Positions 15,226-24,585 of a DNA stretch of 64,000 nt are shown one piece after another (position 1 is the first letter of the stretch; each line of letters begins with the position of its first letter). The position numbers and the translations under genes were made by a program. The stretch covers positions 1 through 64,000 of the forward strand of contig JBBQBH010000002.1 in NCBI GenBank assembly GCA_038317345.1, read 5' to 3'. This DNA comes from Mayfieldus sp038317345. GTDB lineage: Bacteria > Actinomycetota > Thermoleophilia > Solirubrobacterales > 70-9. Below the pieces are notes generated by a model. That model worked only from the letters and a program-made list of their open reading frames with translations, searched no databases and was not told where the DNA came from.

Positions 15226-18200
15226 TCAAGCCGCCATTACGCCGGGGCCGAGGACCCCGTCCAGCTCCGCCCTCAGAGCACTCGAATCGCGCACCTTGAA
15301 GTCGGACCCGAAGCGCAGCGTGCGTGGACCCTCTCGCGTCTGCATCTCGAGCAGAACCTCCGTGTCGCCCGGAAAGTGCTCGAACACCGACTTCAGCTCC
15401 TCGAGCAGGGTCGGTGGAAAGTCGGCCGCGCTGACCTGAAGTACGAGAGGCTCGTCCCGGCGCGGGGCGATCGCGGCTGCCTTCAGCTCCTCGGGGCTGG
15501 GCTCGAACGTCTCGGCCTCCTGCACCACGAGCTTCGTCTCCCCGCGCTCCTTGTGATCGACGCGGCCCCGCACGACGACCACGGCGTCGGCATCGATCGT
15601 CTCCGCATTGGACGCGTAGGCGGAGTTGAAGACCAGCATCTCGACCTGGCCCTCGACGTCGTCGAGGGTGGCGAACATCATCTGGTCGCCTTTCTTGGTC
15701 CGGATCCGCTTCAGCTCGGTGACGATGCCGCCGACCGTCACCCAAGAGCCATCCGGCTTGTTCTGGAGCTCGGCCAGCGTGCAATCGACGCGCGCCCGCA
15801 ATGCGTCGCGCACGTCGGCGAGCGGGTGCGAGGACAGGTAGGTCCCGAGCGTCTCCTTCTCCATCCGCAGCAGCTCGCGCTGGTCGAACTCGGCGGCCGG
15901 GATCGGCGGCCGCTGGACCCCGGCCGGGGGCCCGCCCGCCGTGTCGTCGATGTCGAAGATCGAGCCCTGGCCGAGCTGCGCATCCTCCTGCGCCTTCTGG
16001 CCGCCCGACTGGGCGGCCGGCAGCATTTCCAGCATCCCCTGACGGCTGGCGCCGGTCGAGTCCAATGCCCCGCATTTGATCAGGCACTCGGTCGCCCGCT
16101 TGTTGACGGCGCGGGCGTCAACCCGCTCGCAGAAGTCCCAGAGCGAGCCGAATTGCCCGTCCTCGCGGGCCCGCAGGATCGCCTCGACGGCGGCATGGCC
16201 GACGTTCTTGACCGCGTCGAGCCCGAAGCGGATCCGCTTCTCGGAGACCACGAAGCCGTGATCGGATGCGTTGACGTCGGGCGGCAGCACCTCGATCTCC
16301 ATCTCGTCGCAGCGATTGACGAAGAACGGGACCTTGTCCTTGGTGGTCATCACGGTCGAGATCAGCGCCGCCATGTACTCGGCCGGATAGTTGGCGCGCA
16401 GGTAGGCGGTGCGGTAGGAGATCAGCGCGTAGCAGGCGGCGTGGGAGCGGTTGAACGAGTAGTCGGCGGCCGCGGTCATCAGCGACCAGAGGTCGTTGGC
16501 GACCTTGGTGGCGGTGTTCGACTCCTTCAGGCCGGCGAGGAACTTGTCCTTCATCCCCGCCATCAGGCTGCGCTTCTTCTTGCCCACCGCCTTGCGCAGG
16601 TCGTCGGCTTCGGCGGGGTCGAAGCCGGCCATCTGCTTGGCGATCTCCATCAGCTGCTCCTGGTAGATCACGCAGCCATAGGTCTGCTCGGTGATCGGGC
16701 GCAGGCGGTCGTCGGGCAGCTTTACCGTCGACGGGTCGCGCTTTCCCTTCGCGTAGGTGGGGATGTAGCGAATCGCCCCCGGCCGGTAGAGGGCGACGAG
16801 CGCGACGATGTCCTCGAACTCGGTCGGGCCGACCTGCTGCAGCGCGTCGCGCATCCCGTCGGACTCGAACTGAAAGACGCCGACCGAGTCGCCGCGGGCG
16901 AGCATCTCGTAGGTGCGCTTGTCGTCCATCGGGATCGCTTCGATGTCGATTCGCTCGCCGCGCGACCGCTCGATGATCTCGACCGCGTCCTCGATCACAT
17001 CGAGGTTGCGCAGCCCGAGGAAGTCCATCTTCAGCAGGCCGATCTCCTCGATCGGGCCCATCGAGTACTGGGTGACGATCTTGTAGGAGCGCTCCGCCTT
17101 GCCGTTGCCGTTCCCGGCCGCCTCGCGGGCCGGACGGTCCTCAGCGAGCTGAAGGGGAACGATCTCCTGCAGGGGCCGGTCGGCGATCACCACCGCGGCG
17201 GCGTGGATCGAGGCGTTGCGGATGATCCCCTCCAACCCCTGGGCGACGTCGAGGACCCGCTTCGCATCGGGGTCTGAGTCATAGGTCTGGCGCAGCTCCT
17301 GTCCCGGTTTCAGGCACTCCTCGAAGCTCAGATTGCGCCCCATCACCGGCTCGGGGATCTGCTTGGCGAGCCGGTCGCCGGTCGCGTAGTCGAAGCCCAG
17401 CACCCGGGCGGCGTCGCGGGTCGCCGCCCGCGGCGCCATCTTGCCGAAGGTGATGATCTGGGCCACCGACTCGCGGCCGTACTTCTCGGCCACGTAGCGG
17501 ATCACCCGCTCGCGGCCGCGCACCGAGAAGTCGATGTCGATGTCCGGCATCGACTTGCGCCCGGGGTTGAGGAAGCGCTCGAACAGCAGCCGGTTGGCGA
17601 GCGGATCGACATCGGTGATGTTGAGGCAATAGCTGACGATCGAGCCGGCCGCCGAGCCGCGTCCGGGACCGACCGCGACCCCGTTCTCCTTCGCGTAGCG
17701 GACGAAGTCCCAGACGATCAGGAAGTAGGACTCAAAACCCATCTCCTCGATCACGCCGAGCTCGAACTCGAGCCGCTCCTGGGCCTCCGCCGATGCGGGG
17801 TCGCCGTAGCGCCGCCGCAGTCCCTCGTCGGCGATCCGGCGCAGCATCTTCTCCGGCTCTTCGCCATCGGGAGTCGGGTAGCGGGGCAGCAGCAGCTTGC
17901 CGAGCTCGATCTCGACCTCGCAGCGCTCGGCGATCTCCAGCGTCGTCGGCATCGCCTCGGGCCAGGCGGAGAACGACTCGCCCATCTGGTCGGAGTCCTT
18001 GAGGAAGAACTCGTTGGTATCGAAGGTGAGCTTCGGCGCCTCCAACGTCGATTTGGTCTGCACGCAGAGCAGCGCGGCGTGATTGTCGTAGTCCTCGCGG
18101 CGCAGGTAATGGACGTCGGCGGTGCCGACCAGCGGCCGGCCGACCTCGCGGGCGATGCGGGCGATGCCCTGGTTCGCCTTGTCCTGCTCCGGAATGCCGT

Positions 18201-18735
18201 TGTTCTGAACTTCGAAGTAGACCTGCTCGGCTCCGAACACTCCCAGCAGCTCGTCGGCGTGGGCGCGGGCGTCGTCGGGGCGGTCCTGAATCAGCCGCTG
18301 ACAGAAGCGCGACTGCAGGCAGCCGGTGAGCGCGATCACTCCTTCGGAGTGGCGATCCAGCAGCTCCATGTCGACGTTCGCCTTGCCGCGCGCGAAACCC
18401 TCCAGGAAGCTGGCCGAGCTGAGCTGCACGAGGTTGCGAAAACCGCTGTCGTTGGCGGCCAGCAGGGTCAGGTGGTTGCGCTCGTAACGAACGCTTTCCC
18501 GGACCGCTGTACGGTCGTCGACCAGGTAGGCCTCGAGGCCGATGATCGGCTTTATGTCGTTCTTGCGGCAGGCCTTGTAGAGGTCGACCGCGCCGTTCAT
18601 CACCCCGTGGTCGGTGAGGCCCAGGGCAGGCATGCCGAGCTCTGCCGCCCGCTTCACCATCGGGTCGATCTTGCAGGCGCCGTCGAGTAGCGAGTACTCG
18701 CTGTGGACGTGCAGATGGACGGCCGAATTGCTCAC
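15226..18735 (-). CDS. dnaE: DNA polymerase III alpha subunit
   Basis: The 1169-residue replicative polymerase has the N-terminal PHP domain (HLHVHSEYSLLDGA, GLTDHGVM) with metal-binding His residues, the palm motif GPGRGSAAGS (357-366) and the catalytic aspartates PDIDIDF (397-403). Fingers, a helix-hairpin-helix region and a C-terminal OB domain (VTVGGIVTELKRIRTKKGDQMMF) follow. Length and order fit the DnaE1 type. The intact PHP residues suggest an active PHP exonuclease site may be retained. GTG 18735 starts it. No replisome partner is nearby. Confidence 0.97.
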   Translation of the reverse strand: MSNSAVHLHVHSEYSLLDGACKIDPMVKRAAELGMPALGLTDHGVMNGAVDLYKACRKNDIKPIIGLEAYLVDDRTAVRESVRYERNHLTLLAANDSGFRNLVQLSSASFLEGFARGKANVDMELLDRHSEGVIALTGCLQSRFCQRLIQDRPDDARAHADELLGVFGAEQVYFEVQNNGIPEQDKANQGIARIAREVGRPLVGTADVHYLRREDYDNHAALLCVQTKSTLEAPKLTFDTNEFFLKDSDQMGESFSAWPEAMPTTLEIAERCEVEIELGKLLLPRYPTPDGEEPEKMLRRIADEGLRRRYGDPASAEAQERLEFELGVIEEMGFESYFLIVWDFVRYAKENGVAVGPGRGSAAGSIVSYCLNITDVDPLANRLLFERFLNPGRKSMPDIDIDFSVRGRERVIRYVAEKYGRESVAQIITFGKMAPRAATRDAARVLGFDYATGDRLAKQIPEPVMGRNLSFEECLKPGQELRQTYDSDPDAKRVLDVAQGLEGIIRNASIHAAAVVIADRPLQEIVPLQLAEDRPAREAAGNGNGKAERSYKIVTQYSMGPIEEIGLLKMDFLGLRNLDVIEDAVEIIERSRGERIDIEAIPMDDKRTYEMLARGDSVGVFQFESDGMRDALQQVGPTEFEDIVALVALYRPGAIRYIPTYAKGKRDPSTVKLPDDRLRPITEQTYGCVIYQEQLMEIAKQMAGFDPAEADDLRKAVGKKKRSLMAGMKDKFLAGLKESNTATKVANDLWSLMTAAADYSFNRSHAACYALISYRTAYLRANYPAEYMAALISTVMTTKDKVPFFVNRCDEMEIEVLPPDVNASDHGFVVSEKRIRFGLDAVKNVGHAAVEAILRAREDGQFGSLWDFCERVDARAVNKRATECLIKCGALDSTGASRQGMLEMLPAAQSGGQKAQEDAQLGQGSIFDIDDTAGGPPAGVQRPPIPAAEFDQRELLRMEKETLGTYLSSHPLADVRDALRARVDCTLAELQNKPDGSWVTVGGIVTELKRIRTKKGDQMMFATLDDVEGQVEMLVFNSAYASNAETIDADAVVVVRGRVDHKERGETKLVVQEAETFEPSPEELKAAAIAPRRDEPLVLQVSAADFPPTLLEELKSVFEHFPGDTEVLLEMQTREGPRTLRFGSDFKVRDSSALRAELDGVLGPGVMAA

Positions 18736-18815
18736 GCCGCCAGTTTTTCAGCCGGCGAGGACGACGCTCGAAGCATTTCCGCAACTTGCGTCCTCGACTG
18801 ACTAGCATCGGAGCG

Positions 18816-19250
18816 GTGATCTATTTCCTCCGCCACGGCGACGCCGAACACGAGACCAGCAATGACGCGGACCGCCGCCTGACCGAAAAGGGGGAGCGCC
18901 AGGCCGAGGCAGCCGGCCGCGCCCTGGCGGCGCTAGGGGCCCGGATCGACGTCTGCCTCGCGAGCCCCAAGGTTCGAGCCGAACAGACCGCGAGGCTCGC
19001 CTGTCAGCACCTCGACGTCGAAGTGGAGATCGCCGAGGAGTTGCGCGGGGGCCGGTTCGACGCGGTCGCGCTAGCCGCAGGCCCCGGAGACGTCCTGCTC
19101 GTCGGTCATGAGCCGGACTTCTCGAACTCATTGGCGGATCTGACCGGGGCTCGACTGAAGCTGCGAAAGGGCGGCCTGGCCTGCGTGGAAGACAACCTCT
19201 TGCAGGGGCTGCTGCGGCCCAAGGAGCTGCGGAAGATCGCCGAGCTCTAG
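18816..19250 (+). CDS. sixA: SixA-type phosphohistidine phosphatase
   Basis: This 144-residue histidine phosphatase has the catalytic RHG triplet at FLRHGDAE, the GERQAEAAG segment, ASPKVRAEQTA and the second catalytic His in LVGHEPDF. SixA enzymes dephosphorylate histidine phosphotransfer proteins or similar phosphoproteins. GTG 18816 just before VIYFLRHG is the likely start; a frame upstream to 18786 adds ten unconvincing residues. It ends four bases before the convergent secreted protein. Confidence 0.9.
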   Translation: MIYFLRHGDAEHETSNDADRRLTEKGERQAEAAGRALAALGARIDVCLASPKVRAEQTARLACQHLDVEVEIAEELRGGRFDAVALAAGPGDVLLVGHEPDFSNSLADLTGARLKLRKGGLACVEDNLLQGLLRPKELRKIAEL

Positions 19251-19254
19251 GCAG

Positions 19255-20277
19255 CTACCCGGCGCAGACCCAGGCACCAGGGCCCGAGTCTGCCCAGATC
19301 TGGTCGGCGATCTGGTCCTGCTGCTGCTTGGAGCCGTTTTGGGGCGAGCCCTTGCCGCCATAGCCGGCCCAGGTCGAGGGCAGGATCTGGTAGGCGCCGC
19401 CGGCGCCGCTGGACTGGTTGACGGCGCCATAGTTGGCGCCCGACTCGCACATCACGATCGAGGAGGGGATCGAGAACGGACCCCCGAGCCAGCGGCCGAC
19501 CGTCGCCTGCGCCTGCGCGGCGCTGACCTGCTGGGCCTGTTCGATCTGGCCCATCCAGCCCTTGATGTTGGACTGAAGCTCGTTCAGCGTCGCCTCGCGC
19601 GAAGCGCGGATCGCGGCCAACTGCGAGGCCTGCGATTCGGCCTGCTGCCGCACCGACGCGATCTGGTCACGTGCGGTCGCCAGGCGCGCGTTGTAGGCGT
19701 CCTGGCGGGCCTTGAGCCGCTCGACGACGCCGAGCTCGAACTTGACCGAGTCGCGCACCTGCTTCACCCGCCCCGCCAGGCTGCTGTCGGAGTTCTCGAT
19801 CAAGCGCAGGTAAGCCGCCCGGGTGACCAGATCGTCGAATCCATTGGCGCTGAGCACCAGATCGGTCATGTCCGGCATTCCGTTCTTGTAGATCGCAACC
19901 AGCCGACCCCTCAGCGCTGCCAGAGCCCGGCGCAGGCGAGCCCTCTCGACCGCCAGGTGCCGCTGGGCCTCGTCGACCTTGCGGCCGAACACGGCCGCGC
20001 GCTGCTCGCCGACCGCGAGCAGGCTGCTGAGCTGGTGCTCGCGCGCCGCCGCGGCGGCCGCCTGCTGCTGGGCGGCGACCATCTGGCGCTGCTTGGCCTC
20101 GAGGTCGGAGGCCAGCGCACTGGCCTGCTGGCGGGCACCATCGACCTTCGACTGCAGCGAGCCGATGTCGGTCGCCCACGCGGGGGCCGCGATCACAGCA
20201 CAGACGCCCAGCAACGACGCCAGCGCCGCGATCCGGCTGCGCGGCGTGGCAAAGGGTGTTTTCGAACGCCAATTCAT
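19255..20277 (-). CDS. Secreted coiled-coil protein with transglycosylase-like (RPF-type) C-terminus
   Basis: The 340-residue protein has a signal peptide (cut near APAWA-TD), a long coiled coil (about 40-240: SKVDGARQQASALASDLEAK and following) and a C-terminal domain with IVMCESGANYGAVN, GAYQILPSTWAGYGG and QIADQIWADSG. That domain matches resuscitation-promoting-factor or lysozyme-like folds, with Glu of CESG as the catalytic acid. The coiled coil with DL-type hooks recalls peptidoglycan-hydrolase regulators. It probably remodels cell-wall glycan outside the membrane. Confidence 0.88.
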   Translation of the reverse strand: MNWRSKTPFATPRSRIAALASLLGVCAVIAAPAWATDIGSLQSKVDGARQQASALASDLEAKQRQMVAAQQQAAAAAAREHQLSSLLAVGEQRAAVFGRKVDEAQRHLAVERARLRRALAALRGRLVAIYKNGMPDMTDLVLSANGFDDLVTRAAYLRLIENSDSSLAGRVKQVRDSVKFELGVVERLKARQDAYNARLATARDQIASVRQQAESQASQLAAIRASREATLNELQSNIKGWMGQIEQAQQVSAAQAQATVGRWLGGPFSIPSSIVMCESGANYGAVNQSSGAGGAYQILPSTWAGYGGKGSPQNGSKQQQDQIADQIWADSGPGAWVCAG

Positions 20278-20474
20278 CCTTCTGACGCCTGCGGGGAGCT
20301 GTCGGGCTCGCGCCGAAGGTTGGCGCTACGCATCTGCGATTCGCCCCTGTGGTCGGCATTGGCCGTACCACCGTGGGTTCCCCGCTCCCGAGCCGGGATT
20401 AGGCGGCGCGCACACTAACGAGGGCCAGCGCACGCACTACTGCGTTAACGATAAGACGCAAGAAAAGTTGCGGC

Positions 20475-20630
20475 TCAGCCTTCGGCCACGTCGCGACTGG
20501 CGAGATAGGCGCCGATCGCCAGGGCGGCGACGCCGAAGCCGAACGCGAAGCGGAGCTGGGTTGCGTAACGGCGGCGCACGGACACCAGCACGAACTTGAC
20601 CACCGCTTTGCCGATCAGTTTGTAGATCAC
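20475..20630 (-). CDS. 51-residue membrane peptide coupled to argG
   Basis: A short frame from GTG 20630, overlapping the argG stop (GTGA) and preceded by AGGAGAG, encodes 51 residues. The start is IYKLIGKAVVKFVL, then a basic SVRRRYA and a single hydrophobic helix (FAFGFGVAALAIGAYLA). The coupling, ribosome site and hydrophobic pattern make it convincing. Function is unknown; topology is probably one membrane span. The 197 bp after it up to 20277 hold the leader of the secreted transglycosylase gene, with no clear feature. Confidence 0.65.
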   Translation of the reverse strand: MIYKLIGKAVVKFVLVSVRRRYATQLRFAFGFGVAALAIGAYLASRDVAEG

Positions 20631-21895
20631 TCTCTCTCCTTCTTCCCGTCCTTGCGGACCCTATGCGCCATGCGGCTCTGAAGCGAGAACAGCTCGATGA
20701 ACCCGGGGCTGGCGCTCTGGGAGAACTCGCCCCCGGACTCGCCGAAGCTGGCCAGCGAGCGGTCGTAGAGAGCGTAGGGCGACGAGCGCGCGACCGCTGT
20801 CGCCGAACCTTTGTAGAGCTTCATAGTCACCTCGCCGGTCACGAAACGGTTCGCCGACTGCATGAAGGCGTCGAGATCCTCGCGCAGCGGCTCGTGCCAG
20901 AGCCCTGCATAGCAGAGGTAGGCCCAGTGGCTTTCCAGCGACCCCTTGAAGTTGTTCTGGTGGATGGTCGAAACGAGCTTCTCCAGCTCGCGATGAGCCG
21001 TGAGCACGATCGCCGCCGCGGGTGCTTCATAGAGGTCGCGGACCTTGAGCCCGACGATGCGGTCCTCGATGTGGTCGACGATGCCGACCCCGTGTTGGCC
21101 GCCGACGTCGGCGCAACGCTCCAGCAGCTCGACCAGCTCCAGCCGCCCCCCGTCAAGCGACACCGGACGTCCCGCCTCGAAGCCGACCCGCAGCGATTGC
21201 GGCTCGTCGGGCGCCTCCTCGGGGCGGGTGACGAGCTGGAAGACGTCATCGGCAGGGGGCTGGTCGAGGTCCTCGATCGCGCCCCCCTCCGAGGAGCGTC
21301 CCCAGAGGTTGTCGTCGATCGAGTAGGGGGCCTGCTCGGTGCCACCCTTGACCGGGATCCCGTGCGCGCGCGCATAGGCAATCTCCTGTTCGCGGCCCAT
21401 CTTCCACTCGCGCACCGGTGCGATCACCTTCAGCTCCGGGTCCAGGGTCGCCACCGTCGCCTCGAGGCGCACCTGGTCGTTGCCCTTGCCGGTGCAGCCG
21501 TGGGCGATCGTGTCGCAGCCGGTGCTCCGCGCGTGCTCTACCCCGAGCTTGGCGATCAGCGGCCGCCCCAGCGCCGTGAACAGCGGATAGCCGCCTCCGT
21601 AGAGCGCGTTGGCCCGGATCGCGGGCAACACGTAGTCCTCGGCGAACTCCTCGCGCGCATCGACGACGATCGCCTCAAGCGCGCCCAGCTCCTTTGCCTT
21701 TCCGGTGACCACCTCGTAGTCCTCACCGGGCTGGCCCAGGTTGACGGTCAGCGTCACGATCTCAGCCTCGTAGGTCTCCTGGATCCAGTGCAGCATCACG
21801 CTGGTGTCGAGGCCGCCCGAATACAGCAGCAGCACCCGACCGACCTTGGCGGGATCGGCTTGGTAGCTGGCGATGCGGGGCTCGCGGGAGTCCAT
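20627..21895 (-). CDS. argG: Argininosuccinate synthase
   Basis: This ATP-dependent enzyme joins citrulline and aspartate in arginine biosynthesis. The PP-loop reads VLLLYSGGLDTSVMLHWI, and further family motifs are HGCTGKGNDQVR, APVREWKMGREQEIAYA, and PYSIDDNLWGRSSEGGAIED. I chose ATG 21895 (422 residues) because homologues start close to ERIASY; a frame to 21955 would leave only 11 bp to the divergent sortase gene. It is separated from the other arginine genes at 45-50 kb. Confidence 0.95.
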   Translation of the reverse strand: MDSREPRIASYQADPAKVGRVLLLYSGGLDTSVMLHWIQETYEAEIVTLTVNLGQPGEDYEVVTGKAKELGALEAIVVDAREEFAEDYVLPAIRANALYGGGYPLFTALGRPLIAKLGVEHARSTGCDTIAHGCTGKGNDQVRLEATVATLDPELKVIAPVREWKMGREQEIAYARAHGIPVKGGTEQAPYSIDDNLWGRSSEGGAIEDLDQPPADDVFQLVTRPEEAPDEPQSLRVGFEAGRPVSLDGGRLELVELLERCADVGGQHGVGIVDHIEDRIVGLKVRDLYEAPAAAIVLTAHRELEKLVSTIHQNNFKGSLESHWAYLCYAGLWHEPLREDLDAFMQSANRFVTGEVTMKLYKGSATAVARSSPYALYDRSLASFGESGGEFSQSASPGFIELFSLQSRMAHRVRKDGKKERE

Positions 21896-21966
21896 GGTGG
21901 CCGCGAAGTCTCGCACGCCTGCGACCGTTACTTGCGGCGCCTTCGGCACCGGCATACTTCACCTCG

Positions 21967-22665
21967 ATGTCGCGGATGGCGCGGATTTTCTCCACGGTGT
22001 TGATCACCGCCGGATTGGTGGTGATGGCCGATGTCGGCCTGACGCTCGCCTACAAGGAGCCGATCTCCTCGATCTACGGGGAGATCAAGCAGCATGCGGC
22101 GGCCAACCAACTCGCCGACCTCGAATCGCACTATCCAACCCCCGCCGACCTGAGGTCGATCGCGGGTGTGCGCGGAGTCGACCGCAAGGCGGGCATCCTG
22201 GCGCGGCGTTTCGGAGATCAGACCCACGAAGGCGAGGCGATCGGGCGGATCATCGTCCCGGCGATGGGCCTCAATGCGGTGTTCGTCCAGGGGACCGACA
22301 CCGGGAGCCTTCAGAAGGGTCCCGGCCACTATCCCGACACGCCGTTTCCGGGCGAGGGCGGCACGATCGGTATCGCCGGCCACCGCACGACCTACCTTGC
22401 GCCCTTCCGCCATATCGACTCGATGCAGAGGGGCGACCGGATAACGCTCGAGATGCCCTACGGCACCTTCACCTACCGGATGCAGAGGTCCGAGATCGTC
22501 GACCCCAGCGACGTGCAGATCGTCCACAAGGTCGGCTACGAGCGCTTGGTCCTGACCGCCTGCCACCCCCTTTACAGCGCCTCCCAGCGCTACGCGATAT
22601 TCGCCCGCCTCGCCGGCACGGCGATTTTCGACGCCGCGCGCGGGCGGCCGTTTCAGGCGAACTAA
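21967..22665 (+). CDS. Sortase (class D/E-like)
   Basis: The 232-residue membrane transpeptidase has an N-terminal hydrophobic anchor (IFSTVLITAGLVVMADVGLTLAY), then the catalytic domain. The active residues are His in IAGHRTTY, Cys in LVLTACHP and Arg in SQRYAIFARL. The order and the short LTACHP motif suggest class D or E, the housekeeping sortases of Gram-positive bacteria. The likely substrate is the LPFTG protein at 25704. It is divergent to argG with about 70 bp for both promoters. Confidence 0.9.
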   Translation: MSRMARIFSTVLITAGLVVMADVGLTLAYKEPISSIYGEIKQHAAANQLADLESHYPTPADLRSIAGVRGVDRKAGILARRFGDQTHEGEAIGRIIVPAMGLNAVFVQGTDTGSLQKGPGHYPDTPFPGEGGTIGIAGHRTTYLAPFRHIDSMQRGDRITLEMPYGTFTYRMQRSEIVDPSDVQIVHKVGYERLVLTACHPLYSASQRYAIFARLAGTAIFDAARGRPFQAN

Positions 22666-22668
22666 GAA

Positions 22669-22988
22669 CTAAGGGACTGTCACGCCGCCACTGCCGCCAC
22701 TGGTCGTGGTGGTCGTCGTCGAGGTCGTGGTCGTCGTCGGCTCGGTCGTAGTGGTCGACTTGGTGCTGGTTTCGGTGCTCTCGGTGCTGGTGTGCTGGTC
22801 GGCTCGGAAGTCGTGGAAATCGTGGTCGGCTGGCTCGTGCTCGAGGTGCCGTTGCTGCCGTTGTCGCTGGCGATCACGACCACCGCGACGATCAGGCCGA
22901 TGATGATCGCCAGCAGCGCCGCGACCAGATAGCGGGTGTTCGAGCCAGAGCCATCGCCCGAAGGGCGACCGGGCTCGTCATCGCGCAT
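22669..22988 (-). CDS. Membrane protein with Thr-rich tail, apparently frameshifted
   Basis: The protein starts at ATG 22988 (or GTG 23012), has a polar N-terminus (RDDEPGRPSGDGSGSNTRY), one membrane span (LVAALLAIIIGLIVAVVVIA) and an Asn/Ser/Thr-rich exterior. In the starting frame the tail turns into Arg/Pro sequence and stops at 22680. In the next frame the tail is Thr/Ser-rich (TSTESTETSTKSTTTTEP) and stops at 22669. A 2-base gain near 22788-22799, inside GGTGCTGGTGTGCTGG, would explain this. It may be a sequencing slip in a repeat or a real mutation. Four bases separate it from the convergent sortase. Confidence 0.6.
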
Positions 22989-23031
22989 CAGCCGAGTCGG
23001 GTCCTCGTGCACGGGCTCGGGTCGGCCGGGG

Positions 23032-23799
23032 TCAGCTCGGTCCGAGGATGCCGTCGAGAATCGGACCGGCGTCCTGGATGCCGAACTCATCGCGAAGGCG
23101 AGTCTCGATCTCCTCGCGACTGCTCCCCGCTACCGCCATCTGCGCAGCGAGCAACCGTGCCCCGTCCGATGGGATGGCGGCGGGGGACTGCGCACCCGAC
23201 GGCGGCGGCGGGGCCGCGGGGGCTGCATTCTGTGGCGACGGGGGCGGCCACTGCTGAGGCGCCGGCGTCGGCGACTCGGCGGGTTGCGCCTGGGGGGTCG
23301 GCTGCGGCGCAGCGGGGGGCTCAACGGCCTGAAGGCCGGGGCGCTCGGATTCGACCGGCTGAAGGTGGGGAACGCGCGGTGCCTGCGCCGGAGGTTGATC
23401 CTGCGTCGGCGCCGGCGGGACGCCGGCGGGAGCGGCCGTGGCGGAGGAAAGCTCCTGTCCGATGCGGCTGGCGAGCTCACCGCGCGCCGAGTCGAGGGCG
23501 GCGAGCAGTTCGTCGGACTGGCGCCTCACCATCTCCGCCTGGCGGATCAGGGTGTCGGTCAGATCCGACATCACGCGCACCCGTTCGTCGGCCAGGACGT
23601 CGGCCCGCTGGCGGGAGGTGTCGATGTAACGCCGCGCCTGCGCGTCGGCGTCCTCGATGATCCCCGCCGCGGCCTTCTCGGCCGCTTCGATGATCACCTG
23701 GATTCGCTCACCGGCTGAGCTGACCGACTCGCGCAACGGCGGCGGCCCTCCGGCCGGCGTCTGGCCTTCGCTTCCCTGGGGTGTTGGCTGGTCGTTCAT
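23032..23799 (-). CDS. DivIVA-like coiled-coil protein
   Basis: The 255-residue protein has a coiled-coil section with ERIQVIIEAAEKAAAGIIEDADAQARRYI (about 31-60) and a second helical part, then a long Pro/Ala/Gln-rich linker and a small C-terminal helix (EEIETRLRDEFGIQDAGPILD). This is the look of DivIVA-like or polar scaffolding proteins in Actinobacteria. A role in cell-pole or wall organisation is inferred. It sits between two other envelope-related genes on the minus strand. Confidence 0.7.
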   Translation of the reverse strand: MNDQPTPQGSEGQTPAGGPPPLRESVSSAGERIQVIIEAAEKAAAGIIEDADAQARRYIDTSRQRADVLADERVRVMSDLTDTLIRQAEMVRRQSDELLAALDSARGELASRIGQELSSATAAPAGVPPAPTQDQPPAQAPRVPHLQPVESERPGLQAVEPPAAPQPTPQAQPAESPTPAPQQWPPPSPQNAAPAAPPPPSGAQSPAAIPSDGARLLAAQMAVAGSSREEIETRLRDEFGIQDAGPILDGILGPS

Positions 23800-23827
23800 G
23801 AATGAACTCGCGATCGGCGCGCGGATT

Positions 23828-24469
23828 CTAAGCCGATGAGCCCTTGGAGCGCCGGAACCAACGGCGCTTTCCCTTTTTCTTCTTCTTGTCCTTCGGAGAC
23901 GCCACCGGCGAGTCGGCCGGTGGGGCGACGGAGGTCGGCGCTGCGGCCGGTTCCGGCTCGTCCGCCGCTGGCTCCTCGTGAGCGATCTCGACTCGATGGC
24001 GCTCGGTGACGGTCACCCGCATGTCGCTACCCCGATCGGCGCCCTCCGACCAGCCGCCCTGAATCGCGAGGGTGCGGTCGACCTCGTCGAGGACGGTGAG
24101 CATCGCGTCGAAGCGCGTCGCAAGCTCGGACACCCGATCGGTCAACTCGGCTCGCAGCTCGGCGATGCGACGGCGTTGCTCGTCGCTCGCCTCGCGGATC
24201 CGCTGCTCGGCCTGCGCTGTCATCTCCCCGGCCTCGCTCGAAACGCGCTGCTGTATCGAGCCGAGCTGCTGGTCGGCCGCTAGGACGACCTGCTCGAGGG
24301 GGCCGAGAACGTCGGCCACGCGGTCGAACTGGGGCGGACTATCGACACCACCCTCGAGTGCCTTGGGCTGATCTTCCACCTTGGGCTGACCTTCCATCAT
24401 CGTGCTCGTCAAACCACTCCCGTCATGCCAGGGGTCGACGGCTTCAAGGCTATCGGGTACTTGCGACAT
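23828..24469 (-). CDS. Coiled-coil protein with Lys-rich C-terminus
   Basis: The 213-residue protein begins at ATG 24469 after CGGAGGAC; a frame to 24517 includes that ribosome site and is rejected. A central coiled coil (VVLAADQQLGSIQQRVSSEAG, then QRIREASDEQRRRIAELRAEL) is followed by a Pro-rich linker and a strongly basic end (KDKKKKKGKRRWFRRSK). The basic end could bind membrane or nucleic acid. It resembles the coiled-coil protein just downstream in plan, and the two are probably co-transcribed. Confidence 0.7.
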   Translation of the reverse strand: MSQVPDSLEAVDPWHDGSGLTSTMMEGQPKVEDQPKALEGGVDSPPQFDRVADVLGPLEQVVLAADQQLGSIQQRVSSEAGEMTAQAEQRIREASDEQRRRIAELRAELTDRVSELATRFDAMLTVLDEVDRTLAIQGGWSEGADRGSDMRVTVTERHRVEIAHEEPAADEPEPAAAPTSVAPPADSPVASPKDKKKKKGKRRWFRRSKGSSA

Positions 24470-24585
24470 CAGTCCTCCGAATCTTTGGTTCCTCGGCCAA
24501 GCGTCCGCATTGTCCATTGTCTGACGGTCGTAATGTCGCCCGCCGTCCGGCGTTAACGACGGCGAGGTTCTCTACCGTTAGCGAA

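Noticed and set aside
15109..17277. A 722-residue plus-strand frame opposite dnaE
   Set aside because: It mirrors the dnaE coding strand, with His/Arg/Leu/Val-rich composition and no recognisable domain.
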